Shown: in pieces, positions 46,502 to 55,030 of the stretch
How positions within the stretch are numbered: the stretch's first letter is position 1
Layout: each line of letters begins with the position of its first letter
Source of the DNA: Bacillota bacterium
Lineage (GTDB): Bacteria > Bacillota > Clostridia > Lachnospirales > Lachnospiraceae
Direction of reading: 5' to 3'
DNA length: 64,000 nucleotides
Assembly (NCBI GenBank): GCA_023437365.1
Contig: JAEZGK010000073.1
Location: forward strand, 112,776-176,775
Made by a program: the position numbers and the translations under genes
The notes under the pieces: generated by a model
Told to the model about the DNA's origin: nothing
The model's input: the letters and a program-made list of their open reading frames with translations, nothing else
The model's database searches: none

Positions 46502-47272
46502 TTGATTAAAAAGCAAACGAAATGGTTTCGCGGTTCTTCGAATTATGCACCAATTGTCGCATTAATACTGATTATTGCGTTTTGGGAGGGCTCCATCCGT
46601 ATCTTTAATATACCACAAAGCGTACTGCCATCACTGTTTTTAATCTTTAAAACATTGATAACCAAATTTACCACTGTTTTTGGAATACATCTGTGGTACA
46701 CATTTCGGACAGTTTTAATTGGAATGCTGGTTGGAGTACCTATAGGAATTATTATTGGTGCTATCGTATCGCAGATTAGTTGGGTCGCGAGAATAACATA
46801 TCCATACATAATCGCTCTTGTCACGATCCCGATGGTTGCGATATTACCGATACTGATGTTTTGGGTAGGCTTCGGCATGACTGCCCGTGTAATTGTAGTT
46901 ATCTGCCAAGTGGTACCTATCGTTACGCTGCAGTCGCTAACCGGATTTAATACTATCGAAAGAAATAAAGTGAATTTAGGTCTCTCAGTTGGAGCATCGA
47001 CTTTTACAAGATTTATCAAGATAGTCTTTCCGAATGCATTGCCGTACGTCTTTACAGGGATGCGCCTTGGAAGTATCTTCGCAACAACGGCGACGATTTC
47101 GGCAGAACTGGTTAGTTCCTCTGAGGGTCTAGGTAACCGTGTTACATATTTTTCGAAAATTGTGGCAACAGATTATACATTTGCTTGTATTTTCCTTATT
47201 GCAGCCATTGGCGTGTCTGTATACACGATAATTTCTGTTATGGAGAAGAAAATAACTGTGTGGAAGAGTTGA
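46502..47272 (+). CDS. ABC transporter permease 1 (SsuC/TauC type)
   Basis: A 256-residue integral membrane protein with six hydrophobic segments and the permease EAA-type loop (LGLSVGASTFTRFIKIVFPNA then GMRLG). The most probable start is TTG 46502, with GAGAGGTGA seven bases upstream; GTG 46493 lies inside that site. It belongs to the nitrate/sulphonate/taurine/thiamine-precursor importer family. Confidence 0.86.
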   Translation: MIKKQTKWFRGSSNYAPIVALILIIAFWEGSIRIFNIPQSVLPSLFLIFKTLITKFTTVFGIHLWYTFRTVLIGMLVGVPIGIIIGAIVSQISWVARITYPYIIALVTIPMVAILPILMFWVGFGMTARVIVVICQVVPIVTLQSLTGFNTIERNKVNLGLSVGASTFTRFIKIVFPNALPYVFTGMRLGSIFATTATISAELVSSSEGLGNRVTYFSKIVATDYTFACIFLIAAIGVSVYTIISVMEKKITVWKS

Positions 47273-47308
47273 TGTGACTGCACACTTTGATCTATCGGAG
47301 GTGTAATT

Positions 47309-48112
47309 TTGATAAACAATATAGTTGAGACAAATAACTTAACTAAGATATTTAATACAAAATCAGGTTCATTCCTGGCGCTAAAAGATGTCAGCTTTAA
47401 ATTAGAAGAACACTGCTTTACTTCACTTGTGGGACCCAGTGGATGCGGAAAATCTACTGTGATTCGATTGCTGAACGGAATTACACCCATCACCAGCGGT
47501 ACGGTGACAATCCACGGACAAACATTTGACAATAATAATATTGTAAAAGGTGAGATTCATAAAAAGATGGGATTTGTTTTCCAATGTCCTAATCTCTTAC
47601 CTTGGTTGACAGTGAGACAGAACCTCGAATTGCCGCTGAAGATATATAATCTGCATAAAGATAAAGAATATGCTAAGAACATTGACGAATGTCTACGCAT
47701 TATTAACATGCAAGAATACGCATCCATGTATCCGGGTGAATTGTCCGGAGGTATGCGTCAGCGAGTCGGTGTAATGCGCGCAATGGTTCATAATCCCGAC
47801 ATACTGTTGATGGACGAGCCGTTTAGCTCTCTTGATGACGAGACCCGTGAGATATTGGATCTTGAGACTCAGGACATATGGCAGAAAATGAATAAGTCTA
47901 TAGTGTTTATTACTCATAACATTACAGAAGCAGTTCTGGTTTCCAATAAAGTAATTATTATGGGAACTAACCCGGGGCGAATTCTCGAAGAAATCGAGAT
48001 TGACCTACCCCGCCCGAGAACGTGTGAAATGAAGGAACTGCCAAAGTTTAACGAGTATGTGGAACGAATACGCAACAGTATAGGCAAGATTGATTTAAGT
48101 ACTATTAAGTAA
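47309..48112 (+). CDS. ABC transporter ATPase 2 (SsuB/TauB type)
   Basis: A 267-residue ATPase with Walker A GPSGCGKSTVIR, signature LSGGMRQRVGVMRAM and an intact Walker B ILLMDEPFSSLDD. The start is TTG 47309 with CGGAGGTG six bases upstream. Its catalytic Glu is present, unlike in ATPase 1, so the two could form an asymmetric pair with one competent site. Confidence 0.88.
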   Translation: MINNIVETNNLTKIFNTKSGSFLALKDVSFKLEEHCFTSLVGPSGCGKSTVIRLLNGITPITSGTVTIHGQTFDNNNIVKGEIHKKMGFVFQCPNLLPWLTVRQNLELPLKIYNLHKDKEYAKNIDECLRIINMQEYASMYPGELSGGMRQRVGVMRAMVHNPDILLMDEPFSSLDDETREILDLETQDIWQKMNKSIVFITHNITEAVLVSNKVIIMGTNPGRILEEIEIDLPRPRTCEMKELPKFNEYVERIRNSIGKIDLSTIK

Positions 48113-48124
48113 GGTGGAGGAAAT

Positions 48125-48880
48125 ATGAAAAAGAGAAAAATAATTGATGCTCTTTGTTCGATTGGTGTAATGTTGGCTTTACTGGCAATATGGCAAGGTG
48201 TGGTGGTTGCTTTTGATATACCTGCATATACGCTTCCATCACCGATTAGAGTGATGAGCGCCTTCATTACCAAATTCAGCAGCACGCTTCTGCCCAATAT
48301 TTTGATGACTGTTAAAGTCATTCTCATTGGTTTTGCCATCGGTGCACCTATCGGAATTATCCTTGCTACGCTAATGTCGCAAATTAGTGTTTTAAACAAA
48401 GCATTGTCACCGTATATCATCGTTATTGTCTGCACTCCGCTTATTTCATTAGTCCCGCTTATGATGCTTTCGCTTGGATATGGGAGCAATGTCCGTGTGA
48501 TAGCAGTTGTGCTGCAGGTGTTCCCTATAGTCATGATGAACACATTCACCGGCATGAATAATGTGGAAACAATTAAGCTTGAACTTATGAAATCTATGGG
48601 TGCTTCAAAACTATCAACAATTTTTAATGTAATTATATTTGATTCGTTGCCTCAGATTTTTAATGGTCTGCGTCTGGGTACAATTCTTGCTACCATCACC
48701 GCTATTTCCACTGAGGTTGTCTCCGGTAACGAGGGACTTGGAAATGCATTGATGGTTGCCAAAGGATTATTAAAAATGGATTTGGTCTTAGCCACTGTGC
48801 TATGCTGCGCAATGATTGGAATCATATTCTATTCTCTGATTATGATGATCGAGCGCAAAGTAATCAAGTGGAAGATTTAA
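48125..48880 (+). CDS. ABC transporter permease 2 (SsuC/TauC type)
   Basis: A 251-residue membrane protein, paralogous to the permease at 46502 (ELMKSMGASKLSTIFNVIIFDSL in the EAA position, followed by NGLRLGT). GGTGGAGG precedes the ATG, 12 bases after ATPase 2. The transporter thus has two ATPases and two permeases but one binding protein. Confidence 0.87.
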   Translation: MKKRKIIDALCSIGVMLALLAIWQGVVVAFDIPAYTLPSPIRVMSAFITKFSSTLLPNILMTVKVILIGFAIGAPIGIILATLMSQISVLNKALSPYIIVIVCTPLISLVPLMMLSLGYGSNVRVIAVVLQVFPIVMMNTFTGMNNVETIKLELMKSMGASKLSTIFNVIIFDSLPQIFNGLRLGTILATITAISTEVVSGNEGLGNALMVAKGLLKMDLVLATVLCCAMIGIIFYSLIMMIERKVIKWKI

Positions 48881-48959
48881 TTCTGACAAAGCTATCTTTC
48901 CCGATATATCTTCTGGTAAATCCAGAGTTATATAACAATAATATTAAGGAGGAATATCT

Positions 48960-50147
48960 ATGAAAACAACAATGTCTAAAGCTCTAAGTTTGGTACTAGT
49001 AGTCATCCTTTTAGGAACAATGATGGTTGGCTGTAGTGGTAGTGGAACAAAAGAAAATTCTAATGACGCAAACAGCGCTGTCCCTACTGAAAAACCAGCT
49101 GACAGCTCAACAACAACAGCCCCCGAACAATCTTCAAAAGAATTGGATAAAGTCACCCTTGTTTTTCCACGTTCTTATGAATGTCTTGATGATGCTCATA
49201 TCCATGCAGCAATCGAGATGGGTTATTTTGAAGAAAACGGTATAGAAGTAGTATTTGAGCAGGCATATGGTACCGATGACCTCTCTATGATCGTCGCAGG
49301 ACAGGCGGATGTTGGCTATCCTTCAAGCTTCGTACAGATAGCGGGTCATGAATCAGAACTTCCTTTCAAGTCCATCTATCAGGTAGATAACTGTAACATT
49401 TTTGGTTTCAGTGTCAAAGAGGACAGCGGAATTAACAGCATTGCAGACCTTAAGGGCAAGACCATTGCTCTCGGCGATCCTGCGTGGAACACCATCAGTG
49501 ACCCCATACTTATTGCAGCAGGTATTTCTCCTGACGAGGTTACCTACATAACTGCCGGTGAAAGCCGTGCTCAGATGGTCGATGCCGGACAGGCAGATGC
49601 AGTTTTAACCTGGTATAAAGAATTCGAGCTTTGGAATGGACAGGGTATCACACTTAAGTATCTGGCCGGCGAAGATGTTCTTAAGATTACAGGAGGCTGC
49701 CTGACATTTGCGAATGAATTCATCGAAGATCCCGCAAACAAAGATCTTCTTGAACGTTTTGTAAAGGCATATGCAATGGGCTCATATTTCACTTATTTGA
49801 ATCCTGTGGCTGCAACAGAAATCACTATGAACAAGTTCCCGTCTCTCAATGTTGACTTCCAGTGGGCTCTTCTCTCTATTGAGCACCTGATCTATATCGA
49901 TAACGGCGAAGATGTTGAGAAAAATGGCTACGGCTGGCACAATGAAGAAAAATGGAATGCACAGATGGAAGCCTGCCGTAATGGCGGTACTTTGACCCGT
50001 ACAGATCTGACAGTTGACGAGATTTACACGAATGATTTTGTAGCGGCAGCTAACGATTTCGATCATGCCCGCGTTGAGCAAGATGCAAAAGACTATAAGG
50101 TTTCTGATGAACACCAGTCTTTCGTTTACTTTAACGAGCCAAGATAA
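48960..50147 (+). CDS. ABC transporter substrate-binding lipoprotein (NMT1/SsuA-like)
   Basis: A 395-residue lipoprotein. The signal peptide ends in a lipobox with Cys25 (GTMMVGCSGSG), followed by a Ser/Thr/Glu-rich linker. The binding fold is of the NMT1/THI5/SsuA class: HAAIEMGYFEENGIEVVFEQ, MIVAGQADVGY, GKTIALGDPAWN. Such proteins bind pyrimidines, sulphonates or other small amphipathic compounds; the ligand here is unknown. AAGGAGG is ideal. Genes before and after show that it is part of the operon. Confidence 0.88.
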   Translation: MKTTMSKALSLVLVVILLGTMMVGCSGSGTKENSNDANSAVPTEKPADSSTTTAPEQSSKELDKVTLVFPRSYECLDDAHIHAAIEMGYFEENGIEVVFEQAYGTDDLSMIVAGQADVGYPSSFVQIAGHESELPFKSIYQVDNCNIFGFSVKEDSGINSIADLKGKTIALGDPAWNTISDPILIAAGISPDEVTYITAGESRAQMVDAGQADAVLTWYKEFELWNGQGITLKYLAGEDVLKITGGCLTFANEFIEDPANKDLLERFVKAYAMGSYFTYLNPVAATEITMNKFPSLNVDFQWALLSIEHLIYIDNGEDVEKNGYGWHNEEKWNAQMEACRNGGTLTRTDLTVDEIYTNDFVAAANDFDHARVEQDAKDYKVSDEHQSFVYFNEPR

Positions 50148-50224
50148 TTGGTATGGGACTCGTGTACCCAATACACAAGCACAGCTTTAATATACTTTTG
50201 TTACAATTTTACAGGTTAAGTGAA

Positions 50225-50248
50225 GGGCGGTAATACATTTTGCCGCCC
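50225..50248 (+). promoter_or_regulatory. GC-rich hairpin between binding protein and amidase genes
   Basis: GGGCGG (50225-50230) with CCGCCC (50243-50248), 12-base loop, no T-run. Such hairpins often protect the upstream mRNA or reduce read-through in transporter operons. Confidence 0.55.
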
Positions 50249-50293
50249 CTCTCATTAAGACCCTGATTGTTTAATTATACAGGAGGCGATTAT

Positions 50294-51208
50294 ATGAATA
50301 TTGGTTCAACTCATGCACTGAAAGGCAAGTTCGAATGTGAAGCTATGTCTGTTGTATGTTGTCAGTTTGCTCCGATCAGTTGCAATAATTATGATGAAGT
50401 CAGCAAGAATGTAGATACTATACTGGAGTTTATGGACAGGGCAGCTATGGGCTTTCCCGGCTTTGATCTTTTTATCTCTGCCGAATGCGGACTACAAGGC
50501 GCAGGACCTGATTGGCCGAAGGTCTTGGTTTCGCTTGACGGTCCGGAGATTGCGCGTTTGAAGAAAAAATGCGCTGAGTTAGATGTTTGGGGTATCTTTA
50601 ATCCCTGGATAGACGAGTATAACGGCCATAAAGCTGTCAATATGGCTATTATGATTAACAATAAAGGTGAAATAGTTCATCGTTATATCAAGAATAATCC
50701 GTGGACTCCCGGAGAGATAACTTATCCGGGCTCAGAAATTCCTGTTACAGAGGGGCCCTGCGGTTCACGTATTGGAATTATTATCTGTGCTGATGGTGAT
50801 TATCCTGAGTCTTGGAGACAGTGCGCAGCAAACGGAGCAAATGTTATAGTCCGTATCTCGCACTATATGGCTCCGTGGGATCGCGCATGGGAAATCACAA
50901 ATAAGGCTGGAGCATACTCAAACCAGGTATATGTCTGTACTGCGAACTCCGTTGGTGTTGACGAGTATTACACCTATTTCGGGCGCAGCATGATTCTCAA
51001 TCCCGATGGAACGATTCTTACAGAAGCGCCTATGGGAGTACCGTGGCTCATAAAGGCTGACATTTATCCGGCTATCATAGATAATCTCCACAAGAAAGCG
51101 GGTTCCCACAGTTTGCTCTATCAGTATAACCATCGCGGATCAAGCCATTGTGACACAAAAGGACTGGGCTTGGATCTGAGCGATTACAATACGTACAAAA
51201 AACTCTGA
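50294..51208 (+). CDS. aliphatic amidase/formamidase-like carbon-nitrogen hydrolase
   Basis: A 304-residue nitrilase-superfamily enzyme with the triad Glu64 (SAECGLQ), Lys133 (YIKNNPW) and Cys165 (IICADGDYPESW). The sequence after the Cys resembles AmiE/AmiF, which hydrolyse short amides or formamide to acid and ammonia. ATG 50294 follows AGGAGGCG; the upstream TTG is inside the leader. It probably releases ammonia from the imported compound or its product. Confidence 0.85.
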   Translation: MNIGSTHALKGKFECEAMSVVCCQFAPISCNNYDEVSKNVDTILEFMDRAAMGFPGFDLFISAECGLQGAGPDWPKVLVSLDGPEIARLKKKCAELDVWGIFNPWIDEYNGHKAVNMAIMINNKGEIVHRYIKNNPWTPGEITYPGSEIPVTEGPCGSRIGIIICADGDYPESWRQCAANGANVIVRISHYMAPWDRAWEITNKAGAYSNQVYVCTANSVGVDEYYTYFGRSMILNPDGTILTEAPMGVPWLIKADIYPAIIDNLHKKAGSHSLLYQYNHRGSSHCDTKGLGLDLSDYNTYKKL

Positions 51209-51248
51209 TTGAGCGATATGCAACTATTTAAATAAGGAGGGTATCTAA

Positions 51249-51479
51249 ATGAGCTACTATTCTGCATTTGTTCATAATCTGGTTAAGGCTTTTGGTGATA
51301 TCGATTATCCCATTACGAAGGCAGAGTTGATTGCCAAGGTTGGTGATAAAGGCGTACAGAATGATTTTAATAGCACTATTTCATTAAAAAAGCTTATCGA
51401 GGAATTACCGGTTGACAGATTCACTTGCGCATGTGAGTTGTACTGCAACATCGATTGTGTAGTACTAAAATTTGATTAA
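51249..51479 (+). CDS. small protein, DUF2795-like
   Basis: A 76-residue protein with YPITKAELIAKVGDKGVQ and later ELPVDRFTCACEL, a pattern similar to small DUF2795 proteins; the match is tentative. AAGGAGGGT precedes the ATG. It lies in the operon between the amidase and the cupin. Function unknown. Four cysteines in the last 25 residues could bind a metal. Confidence 0.6.
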   Translation: MSYYSAFVHNLVKAFGDIDYPITKAELIAKVGDKGVQNDFNSTISLKKLIEELPVDRFTCACELYCNIDCVVLKFD

Positions 51480-51501
51480 AGACCAGGAGGTTGAATACTA
51501 T

Positions 51502-51837
51502 ATGAAAACTACAGTTATTAAGAAAAGTGATGCACATTTGTTCTTAGAGGGTGTAGAGGTTTGCCGTCAGTACTTTGAAACAGAAAAAATCACGTTTGGC
51601 ACATCTACTCTTCTGCCTGGACAACGCGGCGACATAGACCATGGTCATGCTAATTCGCACGAAGTTTTCTTCGTTGTCAAAGGTCATGTCCTGATGCTGG
51701 TTGAGACAACCGGTGAAACTTTTGAACTGTTTGAGCAAGATGCTGTTATTATGCCTGAAACTGTTCCTCACACGCTTGTCAACATTGGCTCCGAGGAAGC
51801 AGTCATCAGCTGGAGTAAGGCTCCCAGTGAGCTTTAA
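51502..51837 (+). CDS. cupin-domain protein
   Basis: A 111-residue single-domain cupin. The metal ligands are in GDIDHGHANSHEVFFVVKG and, in the second motif, PETVPHTLVNIG. It may be an isomerase or a sensor-type binding protein for the sugar-like intermediate. ATG 51502 follows CCAGGAGG by 11 bases; the longer TTG start includes that site and is not used. Confidence 0.82.
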   Translation: MKTTVIKKSDAHLFLEGVEVCRQYFETEKITFGTSTLLPGQRGDIDHGHANSHEVFFVVKGHVLMLVETTGETFELFEQDAVIMPETVPHTLVNIGSEEAVISWSKAPSEL

Positions 51838-51893
51838 AGCATATAGACAGTCGGAATTAAGCTGAATTAATGATTAGAGACAGGAGGTCCATT

Positions 51894-52667
51894 ATGAAAT
51901 TTACAGGGAAGAATGTCGTCGTTACCGGGGGGGCTTCAGGATTAGGAAAAGCTTCAGCCATGACATTTTTAAAAGAAGGCGCAAAGAATGTTTTCATATT
52001 TGATATAGATGACATCGGAGGAGAAGCAGCTCTAAAAGAGCTTAGGCAGTATGGTGAAGCTCACTTTGTAAAATGTGATGTCAGTAATGAAGACTCAGTA
52101 AAAGCAGCTTATGAAACAGTTATATCTGCTTGCGGCAGCGTGGATATTTTGCATGCTAATGCTGGCATCATAGCAAAACCTAAGTTCATAGATGAGATGA
52201 CTTTTGCTGAATGGAATAGAATGATTTCAATCAACTTAAACGGAATGTTCCTGGTATCAAAATATGCTATTACGCAGATGCTGAAGCAGGATGGCGGGGT
52301 GATCGTATTTACTGGATCCAACTGGGCATATGTTTGCGATCCCGGTTTCACCAGTTATGCAGCAAGCAAGGGAGGAGTGGTATCCTTCGCCAGAGCACTT
52401 GCACTGGATCATGCAAAAGACAATATACGAATCAATGTAGTATGCCCTGGAAATATTCACTCACCGCTGCTTGATAAGCAGCTCAGTGAAGAACCCGATC
52501 CAGAAGCTGCATTAGCTGCAATGGGACAGGTTTCTACACCACAGGAAATTGCAAATCTGGTTATCTTCCTTGCAAGCGATGAAGCATCAGCTATGAAAGG
52601 CTCAGCTGTTATTATTGACCAGGGAGAGACGCTCGGTTACGGAAAAGGTCTACGTTCTAAGAAATAG
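51894..52667 (+). CDS. short-chain dehydrogenase/reductase
   Basis: A 257-residue SDR. TGGASGLGKA binds the cofactor, the NAG motif is HANAGI, and the active site is Ser in TGSN with Tyr-x-x-x-Lys in SYAASKGG. The acidic residue after beta-2 (FDIDD) points to NAD(H). AGGAGGTCC precedes ATG 51894. It probably oxidises a hydroxyl of the substrate or its phosphorylated form. Confidence 0.88.
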   Translation: MKFTGKNVVVTGGASGLGKASAMTFLKEGAKNVFIFDIDDIGGEAALKELRQYGEAHFVKCDVSNEDSVKAAYETVISACGSVDILHANAGIIAKPKFIDEMTFAEWNRMISINLNGMFLVSKYAITQMLKQDGGVIVFTGSNWAYVCDPGFTSYAASKGGVVSFARALALDHAKDNIRINVVCPGNIHSPLLDKQLSEEPDPEAALAAMGQVSTPQEIANLVIFLASDEASAMKGSAVIIDQGETLGYGKGLRSKK

Positions 52668-52723
52668 TGTTGTTCTATTCCACAAATTAGTTTCTGCAAT
52701 TTAAATATGGAGGTACAAGATTA

Positions 52724-54250
52724 ATGGAATCTTTGATTTTAAGTGTAGATTTAGGAACAACTTCGATAAAGCAGGCAGTTATTGATACACATGGCCATAT
52801 TGTAGCTGATGTTATGCGTGAATACACCCTTGAAACACCGTTTGCTTCTTATACAGAATGCAGTGAGGAAACCTATTGGAATGCTTTTACCGACGGGCTT
52901 AGTGAACTGTTGAGCAAAATCGGAGAAAGAAAGAATGCGATTAAGGCACTGGGCATATCTGCACAGGGAGAAACTATGTTTTTCCTTGATAAGGACGGGA
53001 AACCGCTTCGTAAAGCTATTGTATGGATGGATAATCGTGCTGAAAAAGAAGCAAATGACTTGCGCAATAAGTTTACTGATGAGAAGTGTTACGAGATTAC
53101 AGGTCAGGTTAGTTTTGATCCATGTTGGCCTGCCTCCAAAATCCTATGGGTAAAGCGCAATGAGCCGGAGGTTTTTGAGAAAACGGCCATGTTTGCACTT
53201 ATCGAGGACTGGCTCATCTATCGTTTGACCGGCCAGCTGGTATCGGAAGGTTCACTTTTGTGCTCGACTGTTTATTGGAATATTCGGACCAAAACTTGGT
53301 GGCCTGAAATGCTTGAATATTTGGGCATCGACGAAGGTCGTCTGCCAAAAATTATGGAGCCCGGTCAGTATGTGTCGAAAATTCTTCCACAGGCTGCGCA
53401 ATCTCTTGGCTTGCCTTCGGATATGGCTGTATGCACCGGTCTCTTAGATCAAGCTGCCGGAGCTATCGGAGTTGGGAATATTCACGAGGGTATGTTCTCC
53501 GAAAATATCGGCGCTGCACTGGCAATTTGCGCTCCAATGGATACGCTTCGCTTTGATCCTAACCGTAAGATGCCAGTACACTACTTCGGTATTCCTGATA
53601 TGTATATGCTGCACACCTTCACAACAGGTGGTATGGCTCTAAAATGGTATCGTGATACCTTCTGCGGTTTGGAGCAGCTTGAAGCTGAAAAGACTAAAAA
53701 GAGCACCTATTACATCATGGACGAAGAAGCCGAAGCAGTACCACCCGGATGTAACGGTCTTGTAGCATTGCCGCATCTGGGAGGATCCATGGCGCCTGAT
53801 GTGAATGCAAAGGCTAAGGGAGTTTTCTATGGCTTTACGCTTAAACACACCAGAGCGCATTTTGTCAGAGCCATCATGGAATCAATCGGTTACATCATTC
53901 GCAGGAATATTGAAGCAATTGAGAATGCCGGCTTGAAGGTTTCTGAACTTCATTCATCCGGTGGTGGAAGCAAGAGTCCGCTCTGGAATCAGATTAAGGC
54001 GGATATTATCCATAAGCCGCTTATTACTATAAAATGTGCAGAAGCTGCATGCCTCGGGGCAGCAATAACTGCGGGAACAGCTGTCGGAATCTTTGAAAGC
54101 ATAGAGGCGGCATGCGAAAGCATGGCAGAGGAAAATGAGCGTTTTGTCCCTAATAAGGCCAATGAGGAAGCGTACAATGTTGGGTTCGAGGATTACAAGG
54201 CGTTGTTTTCTGATTTAGGTGATCTGTTTGAAGCAACCTACAGATCCTGA
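52724..54250 (+). CDS. FGGY-family carbohydrate kinase
   Basis: A 508-residue kinase with LSVDLGTTSIKQAVID at the N-terminus (phosphate-1), AIVWMDNRAEKEA, and the second signature GGGSKSPLWNQIKADI. The overall form is closer to xylulokinase-like members than to glycerol kinase, but the substrate is not readable from sequence. TGGAGGT precedes the ATG. It should phosphorylate a polyol or ketose intermediate, whose product may be the DeoR ligand. Confidence 0.86.
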   Translation: MESLILSVDLGTTSIKQAVIDTHGHIVADVMREYTLETPFASYTECSEETYWNAFTDGLSELLSKIGERKNAIKALGISAQGETMFFLDKDGKPLRKAIVWMDNRAEKEANDLRNKFTDEKCYEITGQVSFDPCWPASKILWVKRNEPEVFEKTAMFALIEDWLIYRLTGQLVSEGSLLCSTVYWNIRTKTWWPEMLEYLGIDEGRLPKIMEPGQYVSKILPQAAQSLGLPSDMAVCTGLLDQAAGAIGVGNIHEGMFSENIGAALAICAPMDTLRFDPNRKMPVHYFGIPDMYMLHTFTTGGMALKWYRDTFCGLEQLEAEKTKKSTYYIMDEEAEAVPPGCNGLVALPHLGGSMAPDVNAKAKGVFYGFTLKHTRAHFVRAIMESIGYIIRRNIEAIENAGLKVSELHSSGGGSKSPLWNQIKADIIHKPLITIKCAEAACLGAAITAGTAVGIFESIEAACESMAEENERFVPNKANEEAYNVGFEDYKALFSDLGDLFEATYRS

Positions 54251-54288
54251 AGATTAAGATAGAGATAATATGCAAAGGAGTGTTTAAT

Positions 54289-54957
54289 ATGTTACCAAGT
54301 TTAATTGTTATGCTTACAAATAATGATCAGACAGTTAAGGATGCAATCGAGGTCTTTGATTCTTCAAAAGAGCTTGATGTTCAGGATTGGGGCTTTAAGA
54401 ACATCGGTTTAGAGTTGAGCAAAATGAAACAGCTCGTCAAAAACATGAAGGATGCAGGAAAGACCACTTACCTTGAAGTCGTTACCTATACAGAAGAAGA
54501 CTGCCTGTCTTCTGCGAAGCTCGCAATCGAGTGCGGGTTTGACTGCCTTTGCGGAACTCTATACTATCCTTCCGTTGGCGAACTGGTAAAGGGCAAAATC
54601 AAGTATTTCCCATTCTGCGGTCATGTCTGGGACAACCCTTCCATACTCGGAGATGATATCGATGGAATTATTGCCGACGCAAAACGCCTGAAAGCGCTTG
54701 GTTGCGATGGTACTGATCTTCTCGCATATCGTTTCGTTGGTGATCCGGTCGAACTGATAAATCGTTTTGTCAAGGAAGTTGATGATTTCCCGACAGTAAT
54801 CGCAGGCAGTATTGATTCTTTTGAGCGTATCGATTATATGAAGGATATCAATCCCTCTGGATTTACAATGGGTAGCGCTTTGTTTAAAAAGAAGTTCAAG
54901 GCAGACGGTACATTCGCGGAAAATCTTAAAATAGTTGCGGATTACCTGAAAAAATAA
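54289..54957 (+). CDS. TIM-barrel protein of unknown function
   Basis: A 222-residue (beta-alpha)8-type protein. Repeating beta-strand ends are seen in PSLIVMLTNN, LEVVTYTEEDC, CGFDCLCGTLYY, DGTDLLAYRF, TVIAGSID and GFTMGSALF. The last two resemble the phosphate-binding loops of ribulose-phosphate-binding barrels. It could be an epimerase, isomerase or aldolase on the phosphorylated intermediate. ATG 54289 follows AAAGGAG. Confidence 0.6.
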   Translation: MLPSLIVMLTNNDQTVKDAIEVFDSSKELDVQDWGFKNIGLELSKMKQLVKNMKDAGKTTYLEVVTYTEEDCLSSAKLAIECGFDCLCGTLYYPSVGELVKGKIKYFPFCGHVWDNPSILGDDIDGIIADAKRLKALGCDGTDLLAYRFVGDPVELINRFVKEVDDFPTVIAGSIDSFERIDYMKDINPSGFTMGSALFKKKFKADGTFAENLKIVADYLKK

Positions 54958-55030
54958 TAGATACGGTGTACTATAATTATTTTGGTCGCAGGACGAAAAA
55001 AGGTGTTTTTGGATAAAGAGGGCTATATTA

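Noticed and set aside
47914..48555. 213-codon minus-strand frame opposite ATPase 2 and permease 2
   Set aside because: Both plus-strand genes are clear ABC subunits with motifs; the antisense frame is a by-product of codon bias.
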